Part shown: positions 25,076 through 34,594 of the stretch, piece after piece
Layout of the letters: every line of letters starts with the position of its first letter
How positions within the stretch are numbered: position 1 is the first letter of the stretch
NCBI RefSeq assembly: GCF_010669225.1
Contig: NZ_CP048627.1
Span: 310,001-374,000 of the forward strand
Direction of reading: 5' to 3'
Length of the DNA: 64,000 nt
DNA from: Megamonas funiformis
Lineage (GTDB): Bacteria; Bacillota; Negativicutes; Selenomonadales; Selenomonadaceae
Translations under genes and position numbers: made by a program
Notes under the pieces: model-generated
What the model was told of the DNA's origin: nothing
The model's database searches: none
Seen by the model: the letters and a program-made list of their open reading frames with translations, nothing else

Positions 25076-26101
25076 TTAGAACTGACGTAAGAAACGTACA
25101 TCATTATCATAGAATAAACGTAAATCATCAATGCCATAAGCGAGCATAGCAATACGTTCAACACCCATACCGAAAGCAAAACCGCTAACTTGTTTAGGGT
25201 CATAACCACTCATTTCAAGTACATAAGGATGAACCATACCTGCACCTAAGATTTCAAGCCAGCCAGTGCCTTTACATACACGGCAACCTTTACCTTTACA
25301 CATAACGCAAGAGATATCTACTTCAGCACTTGGTTCAGTGAATGGAAAGAAGCTTGGACGGAAGCGAACTTTTACATCTTCACCGAAGATTTGTTGTAAG
25401 AAAGTAACAAGTGTGCCTTTGAGGTCAGCAAAGCTGATGTTTTTATCAATGCAAAGACCTTCAACTTGAGTAAACATTGGGGAATGTGTAGCATCATAAT
25501 CATCACGACGATATACATGACCTGGAGCAATGATGCGAATTGGGCTATTTGGCTCATGAGCTTGCATTGTACGAGCCTGTACAGGAGAAGTCTGACTTCT
25601 AAGTAAGATATCTTCTGTGATATAGAAAGAGTCTTGCATATCACGAGCTGGGTGATCTTTTGGAAGATTTAAAGCTTCAAAGTTGAAATAATCAGATTCA
25701 ATTTGAGGACCTTCAGCGATAGAATAGCCCATGCTAGTGAAGATATTTTTTATATTATTTAAGGTAACAGTTAAAGGATGAAGATGTCCTAAACTTTGAC
25801 GACGACCAGGAAGCGTAACATCAATTTTTTCTGTAGCTAAACGATTTGCAAGTTCAGCTGCTTTTAATTCTTCTTGTTTAGCTGCGATTGCAGTTTCTAA
25901 TTCTTTACGAGTTGTATTTACCATTTGACCAACTACAGGACGTTGTTCAGGGCTTAATTTACCCATACCACGTAAAATGCTAGTCAAAGAGCCTTTTTTA
26001 CCAAGATATTTTACACGCACATCATTTAGTGCATTGAGATTAGAAGCACTATTAATATCATTAATCGCTTCTTGTTGTAAACTTTTGAGTTCTTGTTCCA
26101 T
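25076..26101 (-). CDS. pheS: Phenylalanyl-tRNA synthetase alpha subunit (PheS)
   Basis: Catalytic class II subunit, 341 aa from ATG 26101, which is preceded by AGGAGTG; an in-frame ATG at 26128 lies before that ribosome site and is rejected. Class II motifs are visible: [22 protein letters not shown]-like [35 protein letters not shown], and motif 3 [15 protein letters not shown] CxxC-type cysteine pattern ([12 protein letters not shown]) is present in the insertion, as in many Bacillota PheS. First gene of the pheST operon. Confidence 0.97.
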   Translation of the reverse strand: MEQELKSLQQEAINDINSASNLNALNDVRVKYLGKKGSLTSILRGMGKLSPEQRPVVGQMVNTTRKELETAIAAKQEELKAAELANRLATEKIDVTLPGRRQSLGHLHPLTVTLNNIKNIFTSMGYSIAEGPQIESDYFNFEALNLPKDHPARDMQDSFYITEDILLRSQTSPVQARTMQAHEPNSPIRIIAPGHVYRRDDYDATHSPMFTQVEGLCIDKNISFADLKGTLVTFLQQIFGEDVKVRFRPSFFPFTEPSAEVDISCVMCKGKGCRVCKGTGWLEILGAGMVHPYVLEMSGYDPKQVSGFAFGMGVERIAMLAYGIDDLRLFYDNDVRFLRQF

Positions 26102-26130
26102 GATTTCACTCCTACAAAATTTTAACAAAA

Positions 26131-26364
26131 AATAAAAGCTCTCACCCCATGAAGGGGCGAAAGCTTGTTTCGCGGTACCACCCTAATTGATACTTAAAAG
26201 CATTAACGCGGCCAGACGCTATGACTACTTATTTTCACCATAGAAGCTCCAAAGTGAACTTCAATTAAATTTTCTTTTATTGTTCTCAGCCTAGACAATA
26301 TTTTCTGTAAAAGAAATCTTAATTTACTCTCTTTATCATCGCTTAGTTATATTACAATTTTACA
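26131..26364 (-). promoter_or_regulatory. Phe-specific T-box leader with terminator/antiterminator
   Basis: Minus-strand leader of pheS. The T-box sequence AGGGTGGTACCGCG is at 26184-26171. It is followed by a terminator stem (about 26166-26131) built of AGCTTTCGCCCC and GGGGTGAGAGCT with a T-rich tail. The 5' part has the stem I AG-rich box near GATGATAAAGAGAGTA. A TTC codon at 26258-26256 follows GAAG in the right context for a phenylalanine specifier. Uncharged tRNA-Phe would stabilise the antiterminator and switch on pheST. Confidence 0.93.
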
Positions 26365-26370
26365 GTGAAA

Positions 26371-26399
26371 AGTATATCATAAAAATTTATTAAAAACAA
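26371..26399 (-). promoter_or_regulatory. Promoter of the pheST T-box transcript
   Basis: Minus-strand TTGTTT (26399-26394), 17 bases, TATACT (26376-26371). Confidence 0.7.
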
Positions 26400-26673
26400 G
26401 ATTGAGCAAATATTGAAGATTTTTATAAAAAAATAATTTTAATTTATGTTATTTTTGTGTATTTTAGAGGCGATTTTGCGAATTATGGCATTTATAAAAA
26501 ACAAATTATAGATATAAAATACAATAAAGTATATGAAAACTAGCATTATTGTAAAAATCTCTAAAAAATAGAATGGATTTTGAAACGGAAAAATAATAGC
26601 GATAAAATATAGTCAAAGATAAAACGTTAGAAAAATAAGAATATTTATAAATTATAAAAGAGGTGCGGGAATT
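26400..26673. other. Intergenic region between divergent pheS T-box and the LDH-family gene
   Basis: About 275 bases of A+T-rich sequence. It must contain the promoter of the gene at 26674, but I see no convincing -35/-10 pair, hairpin or small ORF. Confidence 0.3.
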
Positions 26674-27645
26674 ATGTTTAATGAAGGTAAAATCGTTATT
26701 ATTGGTGCTAGTAATGTTGGTACAGCAGTATTGAATAAAATTGTAGATTTCGGTTTAGCATCAGAAGTTGTATTAATTGATATTAACGAGAAAAAATGCA
26801 TGGGTGAGTCTTTGGATACAAGTCATGCTACAGCTTGCATTAGCAGTCATAATATCTATATTCATGAAGGCGATTATGAAGATTGCAAAGATGCTAGTAT
26901 GATTATCATCACAGCTGGTCCAAGTATAAAACCAGGAGAAACACCTGATAGATTAATTTTAACTAAGACAAATTGTAAAATCATGGATAGTGTAATGTCG
27001 CAAATCGTTCGTTATACAAAAGATGCAATTATTTTAGTAGTAACTAATCCTTTAGATGTAGCTACTTATTATGTATCTGCTAATTTTGATTATCCAAGAG
27101 AAAAGATAATTGGTACAGGCACTTTATTAGAAACTTTCCGTTTACGTAGAATTTTGGCTGATTATTATCATTTAGACCCAAAACTTGTACATGGCTATGT
27201 ATTAGGTGAACATGGCAATTCTGGTTTTGTGGCATGGAGCACAGTGGACATTGCAAGTTTAGGCTTAGGCAATATGGATGAATTTTTTAATCGTGATTAT
27301 AAATTAAATAAAGGTATGATTGAACAAAAAATCATGCAAGTCGTATATGATGTAATTAATTTAAAAGGTTGTACAAATACAGGTATTGCTATGGTAGCTT
27401 GTCGTTTTATTAAAGCTATAAAATATAATGAATATACAATTTTACCAATGTCATCTATTTTAACTGGTGAATATGGCATTCATGATGTGGCTTTGAGCTT
27501 GCCTTGTATGCTTAATAACACAGGAATTATCAAGAAATTTACACCAAAATTGACTGATGAAGAAGTAGGTAAAATGATAGCTTCTGCTAAAAGTGTAAAA
27601 TTTGCTATGAAAGCTATTGAGAAAAAGACAGAAGCTGTAGCTTAA
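26674..27645 (+). CDS. Lactate/2-hydroxyacid dehydrogenase family enzyme, divergent
   Basis: NAD-dependent oxidoreductase of the LDH/MDH superfamily, 323 aa. NAD motif IGASNVGTAV (10-19) with Asp36 and catalytic His180 in GEHGNSGFVAWS. Two departures: the specificity loop reads AGPSIKPGETPDR where LDH has a Gln and MDH an Arg, closer in style to L-2-hydroxyisocaproate dehydrogenase; and the Asp that normally pairs with the catalytic His (LDTARFR) is Glu153 (LLETFRLR). Probably acts on a bulkier 2-oxo/2-hydroxy acid than lactate. Followed by a transporter and GntR regulator, with an intervening terminator. Confidence 0.85.
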   Translation: MFNEGKIVIIGASNVGTAVLNKIVDFGLASEVVLIDINEKKCMGESLDTSHATACISSHNIYIHEGDYEDCKDASMIIITAGPSIKPGETPDRLILTKTNCKIMDSVMSQIVRYTKDAIILVVTNPLDVATYYVSANFDYPREKIIGTGTLLETFRLRRILADYYHLDPKLVHGYVLGEHGNSGFVAWSTVDIASLGLGNMDEFFNRDYKLNKGMIEQKIMQVVYDVINLKGCTNTGIAMVACRFIKAIKYNEYTILPMSSILTGEYGIHDVALSLPCMLNNTGIIKKFTPKLTDEEVGKMIASAKSVKFAMKAIEKKTEAVA

Positions 27646-27677
27646 ATACAATTAGATAATTTATAAATATTTATTTT

Positions 27678-27722
27678 AATAGCGAGGTTTTTATTTAAGT
27701 AGAAAATCTCGCTATTTTTATA
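27678..27722 (+). terminator. Terminator after the LDH-family gene
   Basis: AATAGCGAG (27678-27686) with CTCGCTATT (27708-27716); inner bases also pair, T-tail follows. Confidence 0.85.
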
Positions 27723-27782
27723 GGTTTAAAATTTAAAGATAAGGTCGTGTTTTAATTGTTATGATAAGAAAGGAATAGTATT

Positions 27783-29015
27783 ATGAATACTTTGACCAAT
27801 GTAAAAAAATCACAGGGAATAATGATGTTTATTATCTTGTTATTATCGTATATAGTGTTTGCTTCAAATTGGGTGGCTGGTTCAAATTTATCCGAAAAGA
27901 TTGTATATCATTATTTTAATGGTGAACAAGTATCACCGATGGTTTCAGAAGTTATAAATTATACAATAACGATTGCTCGAATTTTTGCGAACTTAGTCGC
28001 AGCGTATATTTTATTGAAATTAAATCCGCGAAAGGCAAGTATTGTAGCATTAGTATTACTTTGTTTTTCTTTTGTTGCTGTATTTGCTACAAATTATTGG
28101 CTATATACTATTGCGCGTATGATTATGGCATTAGGCGGTTCTATGATAATGGTATATATGAATACTGTAGTAGCTAGATTTATAGCTAATGATGAAAAAA
28201 TTATAGCAAGTGCGCTAGTTACAGCTTCATATAATATTGGTGCAGGTTTAGTGGCTATTATTTTCTTTTTATATAAAGATGTGGTTATCAGTGATTGGCA
28301 ACATACAATGTATGTATTTAGCTTATTTAGTATTTTGCTTTTAGTTTTATGGACTATGTTGGCAAAGGATTTTTCACCTAATGATGAAAATACACATCAT
28401 CAAGAGGAATATAAATATAAAGATGCATTGACAGATAAATTTGTATATTGTTTTTCCATGGGCTTTGGCGGTTTTTTATTTTTATATGTAATGTCTTTAG
28501 TATCTATACCAGTAAAATTAGTTGCACAGGTCAATAATGGTTTTAATGCTGAATTTATGATATTGGCAATTACTATGGGTGGTATAGTGGGGACTTTATT
28601 TAGTATTTTAATTGGCAAAGTACCTTTTGAGCGTAAGCCGTTTTTATTAGTTCATGGTATTATGATGATTATTGCTATGGCTTTAGGTTTGTATATGGCA
28701 TATATAAATCCAGGATTAGCATACTTTTTATTTGCGATTGGCGGATTTGTGATGTTTTCTCAGTATTCTGTGTATCTGAATTTTCCTCATGAATTGCCAA
28801 ATATGAACCCACGTAAACTAACTATTATGTTTGGTGTGTTTTGGGCATTGGGCTATACTATTTATACTGTATTGAATTTTATTTGGAGTATTATACTTTC
28901 GTATTATGGTTGGGATTTATCTATGGTATTTTATATTGTATGTAGTTGCATATATATAATTTTTGTATTTACATTCCCTGCTTTAAAAGTTCAGACGAAA
29001 AGGGCATTTTCTTAA
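27783..29015 (+). CDS. MFS transporter
   Basis: 410 aa with about twelve hydrophobic segments split into two bundles by a charged loop (around residues 195-220, DENTHHQEEYKYKD). The N-terminal half resembles organic-anion MFS carriers (SNWVAGSNLSEKI, RIFANLVAAYILLKLNPRKASI). Lying between a 2-hydroxyacid dehydrogenase-like gene and an FCD-type GntR regulator, it is likely to import or export the same organic acid; that substrate link is inference. Confidence 0.82.
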   Translation: MNTLTNVKKSQGIMMFIILLLSYIVFASNWVAGSNLSEKIVYHYFNGEQVSPMVSEVINYTITIARIFANLVAAYILLKLNPRKASIVALVLLCFSFVAVFATNYWLYTIARMIMALGGSMIMVYMNTVVARFIANDEKIIASALVTASYNIGAGLVAIIFFLYKDVVISDWQHTMYVFSLFSILLLVLWTMLAKDFSPNDENTHHQEEYKYKDALTDKFVYCFSMGFGGFLFLYVMSLVSIPVKLVAQVNNGFNAEFMILAITMGGIVGTLFSILIGKVPFERKPFLLVHGIMMIIAMALGLYMAYINPGLAYFLFAIGGFVMFSQYSVYLNFPHELPNMNPRKLTIMFGVFWALGYTIYTVLNFIWSIILSYYGWDLSMVFYIVCSCIYIIFVFTFPALKVQTKRAFS

Positions 29016-29074
29016 GCTTATATGAGCTTTATATAGTATAATTAAGGAAATTATGCTTGTGGTGGTGAAAATAT

Positions 29075-29779
29075 ATGGATAAATTAGATATTGAAGCATG
29101 TAAAAAAGAAAATCCTTTTATCGTATTAGCTGACGTTATTTATAAACATTTAAAAAATGATATTATGCAGGGCTTATTATTGCCAGGTGATAAGATTGTT
29201 GAGTCAAAGATTGCACAGCAATTAGATGTGAGTAGAACACCTGTAAATATAGCTCTTAATAGAGCTTTAAAAGATGGTTGGCTTGAGCGACGCAGTAAAA
29301 GGTTTTTGACGGTGCGAAAGATAAGTCCACAAGAATGTTTTTATCTATATGAAGCTCGTAAATTTTTGGAAGGACAAGCTGCTTATTTGGCAGCTAAACG
29401 CATAACAAAAGCAGAACTTATGGGTTTAAAGGAAATTTTGTTGAACTTTCGCAAGGGCAATGACGAACCAATTGATGATGAATTGTTTTGTAAAAATGAT
29501 GAGAGATTTCATGATTTAATCGTTAAGGCTGCACATAATGATTATATTTCAGAGATGTATAAACGCATAAAACCTGATTTGCAACGATATAGATATCATT
29601 ATAAACAATTGATTATTGAACGAAATACAAATGAAAATGTCTATATGTATCATTATTCTATTTATTTAGCACTTAAAAGTAGATTGTCTGTAGTAGCTAA
29701 AGATGAGATAGAGTCAGATATTTCTAGTATGCATGGAATGATTTTTGCAGGAAATATCTTGGCTAAATTTAATTTATAA
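29075..29779 (+). CDS. GntR-family (FadR/FCD subclass) transcriptional regulator
   Basis: 234 aa: winged-helix domain (about 12-80, IAQQLDVSRTPVNIALNRALKDGWLE) and an all-helical FCD ligand domain (about 90-225) with the metal/ligand motif NDERFHDLIVKAAHNDY. FCD-type GntR proteins usually sense small carboxylates. It is 59 bases after the MFS gene and probably regulates the cluster. Confidence 0.9.
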   Translation: MDKLDIEACKKENPFIVLADVIYKHLKNDIMQGLLLPGDKIVESKIAQQLDVSRTPVNIALNRALKDGWLERRSKRFLTVRKISPQECFYLYEARKFLEGQAAYLAAKRITKAELMGLKEILLNFRKGNDEPIDDELFCKNDERFHDLIVKAAHNDYISEMYKRIKPDLQRYRYHYKQLIIERNTNENVYMYHYSIYLALKSRLSVVAKDEIESDISSMHGMIFAGNILAKFNL

Positions 29780-29780
29780 A

Positions 29781-29812
29781 AAAAGCCTTAGGAAAACCTA
29801 AGGCTTTTGTCA
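29781..29812. terminator. Terminator shared by the GntR gene and the acetyltransferase
   Basis: 12-bp stem AAAAGCCTTAGG (29781-29792) with CCTAAGGCTTTT (29797-29808), AAAA loop. Confidence 0.92.
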
Positions 29813-29814
29813 TT

Positions 29815-30450
29815 TTATTTAAAATCATTTACTAAAACATCTTTGCGGAAATATTTTTTATCATATTCGCCGATTTCACGTATTACTTTGCATGGAGAAC
29901 CATAAGCTAAGCTATTAGCTGGAATATCTTTAGTTACGATACTACCTGCACCGATTACACAGTTATCACCGATTGTAACACCAGGCATAACCATTACACC
30001 AGCGCCAAGCCATACACGGTTACCGATATGAATTGGCAAGGAGAATTGAGTACCACCAAGGCGATATTCAGGGTCTAATGGGTGACCTGTTACACAAAGT
30101 AATACATTTGGACCACACATAACATCATCGCCAATGAATACTTCACAGTCATCTACAACTTGGAAATTAAAGTTTGCATAGAAATTTTTACCGATATGAG
30201 TGTTGCAACCATAAGCAAAATGTGCAGGTGGTTCAAGATAGATACCTTTTCCTACAGAACCTAATAATTCTTTGAGAATTTTAGTTCTTGTTTCCATATC
30301 ACTAGGACGAGTATTATTAAAATCAAACATCATTTCTTTAGCATTTACACGTTGTTTTTCAATAATTTTTTCGTATTCTTGGTCAACAGGGTCTTTGTGA
30401 CCATATTCACGATAAAGTAATCCAGATTTCATTTGTTCTTCTAAACGCAT
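29815..30450 (-). CDS. Sugar O-acetyltransferase (maltose/galactoside acetyltransferase family)
   Basis: 211 aa: N-terminal Mac domain (about 1-60, KSGLLYREYGHKDP) and a left-handed beta-helix of hexapeptide repeats (IGDDVMCGPNVLL, IGNRVWLGAGVMVMPGVTIGDNCVIGAGSIVTKDIP). The catalytic His is in VTGHPLD. Uses acetyl-CoA; the sugar acceptor is unknown. It follows thiE by 36 bases and is the last gene of the leftward group. Confidence 0.92.
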   Translation of the reverse strand: MRLEEQMKSGLLYREYGHKDPVDQEYEKIIEKQRVNAKEMMFDFNNTRPSDMETRTKILKELLGSVGKGIYLEPPAHFAYGCNTHIGKNFYANFNFQVVDDCEVFIGDDVMCGPNVLLCVTGHPLDPEYRLGGTQFSLPIHIGNRVWLGAGVMVMPGVTIGDNCVIGAGSIVTKDIPANSLAYGSPCKVIREIGEYDKKYFRKDVLVNDFK

Positions 30451-30486
30451 AGAATCATCTCCCGCTCGTTAATTTACTATATTAAA

Positions 30487-31137
30487 TTATAATTTATTCT
30501 GTAATGTTTTTTCAATAGATTTTATTTTATTTACGATATCATCAGCACTGACAATTTCAGATACAATAGCGAATGTTTTAGCCCCGTGAGAAGCTACTTC
30601 GCAAATATTATGTTCTTTTATACCACCGATAGCTACAAATGGATGTTTAGCATATTTACTAGCATAATCTACATAGGAAAAACCAACAGGTACAGCATCT
30701 TTTTTTGTCTGTGTAGCATAGACAGGGCCTACACCGATATAGTCAATAATATCACCAAGTTCATTTGCTTTTTGAAGTTGAGATTCTTCATGAGTGGAAA
30801 GACCTAAGATTTTATCTTCGCCGATTAATTGACGAACTACTTGAGGTGGCAAATCTGTCTGACCGATATGCACACCATCAGCATTTACAGCCATAGCAAG
30901 GTCTACAAAATCATCAATGATAAATATAGCACCAGCTTCTTTAGTCATTTTTACTAGTTGCATACATTCTTGATAGCGTTCAAGTGCAGGCTTTTCTTTT
31001 TCACGATATTGAATAAATTTAATGCCAGCTTCGAGCATTTTGCCTACAACTTCAATATTATTGCGACCGTTAGACATTGCTTCAGCAGTTATAGTATAGA
31101 TGGGATTGTTGATAAAATGTTCCATTTCTTTACGCAT
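30487..31137 (-). CDS. thiE: Thiamine-phosphate synthase (ThiE)
   Basis: Joins HMP-PP and thiazole phosphate to give thiamine phosphate; TIM barrel, 216 aa. Signatures: FIQYREK, IIDDFVDLAMAVNADGVHIGQTDLP and GVGPVYATQTKKD, with AIGGI near the C-terminus. No other thi gene or TPP riboswitch is adjacent. A TenI-like role is possible, but the intact substrate-binding motifs favour ThiE. Sits 36 bases after the Nif3-like gene in the same direction. Confidence 0.88.
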   Translation of the reverse strand: MRKEMEHFINNPIYTITAEAMSNGRNNIEVVGKMLEAGIKFIQYREKEKPALERYQECMQLVKMTKEAGAIFIIDDFVDLAMAVNADGVHIGQTDLPPQVVRQLIGEDKILGLSTHEESQLQKANELGDIIDYIGVGPVYATQTKKDAVPVGFSYVDYASKYAKHPFVAIGGIKEHNICEVASHGAKTFAIVSEIVSADDIVNKIKSIEKTLQNKL

Positions 31138-31173
31138 GGAAAGACCTCTTTTCTAAATATAGAATTTTATTTT

Positions 31174-32292
31174 TTATTTTATAGTAGTGAAAACATCTGT
31201 TGCGTCATTATCAGCAGTGATTGTTATTTGCCATTTTTGTTTAATATTTTCTTCTTGTAAATATTGAGCTAAAGTTTCAACTATAGGTAATTCTGTGCCA
31301 AAATGACCTGCATCAATGATATTTATACCTAATTCTTGAGCATGTTGTGCTTCGTGATATTTAACATCACCAGTTATATAAGTGTCAGCACCTTGCATAG
31401 CAGCTTTATCTAAAAATTCAACACCAGCACCGGAGCAAAGGGCTACTTTTTTTACTAATTTGTCATTTCCTTTTACATAGCGGAAAGTATCACCAGGAAG
31501 ACTTTGTTTTATGCGTTGAGCAAATTCATCAAGTGTGATAGGCTCAGCAAGTTTACCAATGCGTCCAAGTCCATTTTCGTGATAAACATTTTCTGTAGGA
31601 ATGATATCCCAAGCAGGAACTTCATAAGGATGAGCTTTTAACATAGCTTTAATCACACGATTTTTTATTTTGCTAGGTAAAATAGTTTCTATGCGAACTT
31701 CTTGCACATTGGATAATTTATTTTGTTGACCGATAAAAGGATTGGAATTTTCAAGAGGTTTGAAATATCCTGTGCCATTATAAGTGAAGGAGCAATCACT
31801 GTAATTATCGATAGCACCTGCTCCCGCTTTAGCTAAAGCTTCACGAACAGCATCAGCATAATCGCTAGGAACATTGACTCCTAATTTTAAAATTTCTTCA
31901 CGGTAAGAAATAGTAAGTGGTTTTACTTCTGTGAGTTGAAGTTTTTGAGCTAAAACATCATTTACACCACCATAGGTAGTATCTAAATTTGTATGAGCAG
32001 CAAAGATAGCGATATTGTTACTGAGAATTTTTTGGAGCATTCTGCCAAGAGGTTTATCAGTAGCAATTTTTTTTATACCTTTAAATAAAAATGGGTGGTG
32101 AGAAATTATCATATTATAATTTTCACAGATAGCTTTATCAATTACTTTTTCTGTAACATCTAAGCAAGTCAAAATTTTAGTGATTTCTTGAGCAGGATTA
32201 CCGATTAAAAGACCTACATTATCCCAATTTTCAGCGAGGTAACGTGGGGCAAGTCTATCCATAGCTTCAACTACAACTTGACATTTAATCAT
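31174..32292 (-). CDS. Nif3-like dinuclear metal protein (DUF34/YqfO)
   Basis: 372 aa: two Nif3 halves with metal ligands in MIISHHPFLF, FAAHTNLDTTYGGVND and the C-terminal ITGDVKYHEAQHA, and a PII-like insert domain (about 130-230, VRIETILPSKIKNRVIKAMLKA) as in the Bacillota form. Forms hexamers; biochemical role is not settled (it has been called GTP cyclohydrolase I type 2 homologue). Overlaps trmK by four bases (ATGA), the widely conserved trmK-nif3 pairing. Confidence 0.92.
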   Translation of the reverse strand: MIKCQVVVEAMDRLAPRYLAENWDNVGLLIGNPAQEITKILTCLDVTEKVIDKAICENYNMIISHHPFLFKGIKKIATDKPLGRMLQKILSNNIAIFAAHTNLDTTYGGVNDVLAQKLQLTEVKPLTISYREEILKLGVNVPSDYADAVREALAKAGAGAIDNYSDCSFTYNGTGYFKPLENSNPFIGQQNKLSNVQEVRIETILPSKIKNRVIKAMLKAHPYEVPAWDIIPTENVYHENGLGRIGKLAEPITLDEFAQRIKQSLPGDTFRYVKGNDKLVKKVALCSGAGVEFLDKAAMQGADTYITGDVKYHEAQHAQELGINIIDAGHFGTELPIVETLAQYLQEENIKQKWQITITADNDATDVFTTIK

Positions 32293-32969
32293 AATAATTC
32301 CTCCAAAGCTTTTACATAAGTTTGTAATTGATGATAATGTGCAGTATTTTTAGCAGTCTCAGATTTTGCCATGCCGTTTAAACTGCGATTGGCTTTGGCG
32401 ATAAATTCAGCAATCATTTCTTTAAATAAAGTAGGTCTAGTGCGATTTAATACAGGCCCTATTTCAAGCTCAAGTTCAGTAGGTAAAGCTTGTTTTCCAG
32501 GTTTAGCATAAATTATTTGATAAATGCGACCATCTTCTTTTGCTATAGCTTCATCTTCGATATGCCAATCTATGCTGTAAAGATATTTTCTAAGAGCGGT
32601 AAATCCCTGTTGTGGTTGTAGGATTAGACCTTTTAAAGAATTTACAATTTCAGAGCAATCTTGTAATAATTGAACCATTAGATTTCCGCCCATACCACAA
32701 AATATAGCAATATCTACTTCGTTAGGTTGAAGAATTTCTAAACCACTACCTAAACGAATATCGATTTTATTCATCAATGAAGCATTGCGTACAGAACGCT
32801 TGGCTGCTAAATAAGGACCTTCGTTTACATCACCAGCGATTGCTTTACAACATCTTCCAGTTTTTACTAATTCTATAGGTAAATAACCATGGTCAGTGCC
32901 AATATCAGCAATGACACTGCCATGGGGTACGAACTTTGTTACAGTTTGTAATCTAGCACCTAAAGACAA
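32289..32969 (-). CDS. trmK: tRNA (adenine(22)-N1)-methyltransferase TrmK
   Basis: SAM-dependent methyltransferase for A22 of tRNA. Motifs VIADIGTDHGYLPIELV (SAM), VDIAIFCGMGGNLM (catalytic region) and the helical C-terminus. Start: ATG at 32978 overlaps its own AAGGAG site, whereas TTG at 32969 is eight bases after it and gives MSLGARLQTV, matching the family N-terminus, so TTG is preferred. In many Bacillota it follows rpoD; here tRNAs and a PTS gene intervene. Confidence 0.9.
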   Translation of the reverse strand: MSLGARLQTVTKFVPHGSVIADIGTDHGYLPIELVKTGRCCKAIAGDVNEGPYLAAKRSVRNASLMNKIDIRLGSGLEILQPNEVDIAIFCGMGGNLMVQLLQDCSEIVNSLKGLILQPQQGFTALRKYLYSIDWHIEDEAIAKEDGRIYQIIYAKPGKQALPTELELEIGPVLNRTRPTLFKEMIAEFIAKANRSLNGMAKSETAKNTAHYHQLQTYVKALEELL

Positions 32970-33028
32970 AAAAATCATCTCCTTAAAATAAATTGATTAA
33001 ATATATGATATCATGATAATAGATACAA

Positions 33029-33060
33029 AAAAAGCTGGTTCTATATTGAACCAGCTTTTT
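33029..33060 (-). terminator. Terminator of the NagE-like gene
   Basis: 13-bp stem AAAAAGCTGGTTC (33029-33041) with GAACCAGCTTTTT (33048-33060), placed just past the gene end. Confidence 0.92.
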
Positions 33061-33072
33061 ATTAATATTTAA

Positions 33073-34458
33073 TTATTTTTTAGCAATTTTTTTCATATCG
33101 TCAGCAACAGCTTCAGCTTTTGTACCAACAATTACTTGAATGCTATTTCCTTTTTTGATAACACCAGCAGCACCTAGAGCTTTAAGACCAGCTTCATCGA
33201 TTTTATCAATATCTTTAACATTTAAACGTAAACGAGTGATGCAAGAGCTGATAGTAGTTAAGTTATCAGCACCACCTAATTTATTGATAAAGGATTGAGC
33301 TAATTCATCTGGGTTAGCATTTTCAATAGCTTCGTTGTCAGATTCATTTTCAAAACGACCAGGAGTTGGAAGGTCGAAGTGAATGATTGCCCATCTGAAA
33401 ACAATGAAGTAAATGATACCAAATACTAAGCCAATTGGAATGATTAAGATAGCTTTAGTAGCAAGACCATAATTTAGTACATAGTCAATAAGACCAGCAG
33501 AGAAACCAAAGCCATGTAAAATACCAAACATATTAGCAACTGCAAGAGCAATACCTGTCATAACAGCATGGAATGCATAAAGAACAGGAGCTAAGAACAT
33601 GAAAGTGAATTCTACAGGTTCAGTGATACCAGTTAAGAAAGCTGTGAAAGCGATGGAGAACATCATACCAGCAACTTTTGATTTATTTTCTGGTTTAGCA
33701 GCACTGTACATTGCAAGTGCGATAGCAGGAACACCGAACATAAAGATAAAGTAGAAACCAGCCATGAATACACCAGCAGTTGGGTCACCAGCGAAGAAAC
33801 GATTTAAATCGCCTGTTGCAGTAACGCCTGTTTCTGGATTAGTGTAAGAACCAAATACGAACCAAACAAGAGAGTTGAGAATGTGATGAAGACCAACAGG
33901 AATAAGTAAACGGTTTAATACACCATAGACAAAGGCACCAGCAGCACCAGCACCAACAATCCATTCACCGATGCTATGAATAAAGTTTTGAATAGGACCC
34001 CAAATAATACCAAAAATAAGAGCTAAAACAACGAATGTTGCAGCAGTAACGATCGGAACGAAACGTCTGCCTGAAAAGAAACCTAAGAATTCTGGTAATT
34101 TAATATTGTAGAATTTATTGTAAAGTATACCAGAAATAATACCAACAATAACCCCAGCGAGAACACCCATATTTAAATCTTTATCGATAGCTTTGAGTGC
34201 TTCTGTTAATACTAAATAGCCAATAACCCCAGCAAGACCTGCCGCACCATTGTTATCTTTAGCTAAGCCAACAGCGATACCAACGGCAAAAATAAGTGCT
34301 AAGTTATTGAAAACAGCACCACCTGCTTGAGTAATAAATGGAATGTCGAAGACATCAGGTGCTCCTAAACGAAGTAAAAGAGCGGCAGCAGGAAGAACGG
34401 CAACAGGAAGCATTAACGCTTTACCTACAGCTTGAAGTTTGGAAAACCAACTGGACAT
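33073..34458 (-). CDS. PTS N-acetylglucosamine/glucose-family IICB permease (NagE-like)
   Basis: 461 aa. Membrane IIC domain (about 1-370; GITEPVEFTFMFLAP substrate loop, GLHHILNSLVWF) followed by a cytoplasmic IIB domain (about 385-461) with the phosphorylated Cys406 in ISSCITRLRL. The HHxLNS and GITEP forms favour GlcNAc over glucose, but this is a family-level judgement. No IIA domain is fused, so phosphate must come from a separate IIA-Glc-type protein. Single gene with its own terminator. Confidence 0.88.
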   Translation of the reverse strand: MSSWFSKLQAVGKALMLPVAVLPAAALLLRLGAPDVFDIPFITQAGGAVFNNLALIFAVGIAVGLAKDNNGAAGLAGVIGYLVLTEALKAIDKDLNMGVLAGVIVGIISGILYNKFYNIKLPEFLGFFSGRRFVPIVTAATFVVLALIFGIIWGPIQNFIHSIGEWIVGAGAAGAFVYGVLNRLLIPVGLHHILNSLVWFVFGSYTNPETGVTATGDLNRFFAGDPTAGVFMAGFYFIFMFGVPAIALAMYSAAKPENKSKVAGMMFSIAFTAFLTGITEPVEFTFMFLAPVLYAFHAVMTGIALAVANMFGILHGFGFSAGLIDYVLNYGLATKAILIIPIGLVFGIIYFIVFRWAIIHFDLPTPGRFENESDNEAIENANPDELAQSFINKLGGADNLTTISSCITRLRLNVKDIDKIDEAGLKALGAAGVIKKGNSIQVIVGTKAEAVADDMKKIAKK

Positions 34459-34594
34459 AATAGTATCCCCTCCTATAAAATTTTAGCATAAAAGTTTAAA
34501 TTTTCTTAATAAAAAGAAATTTATAGTATATAAAAACAAACTTTTACTTGCCCATAATATACTATAAATTTTATTTCACGTCAATATTACAACT

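Noticed and set aside
31138-31173. TPP riboswitch before thiE
   Set aside because: Only 36 bases separate thiE from the upstream gene and no thi-box sequence is present.
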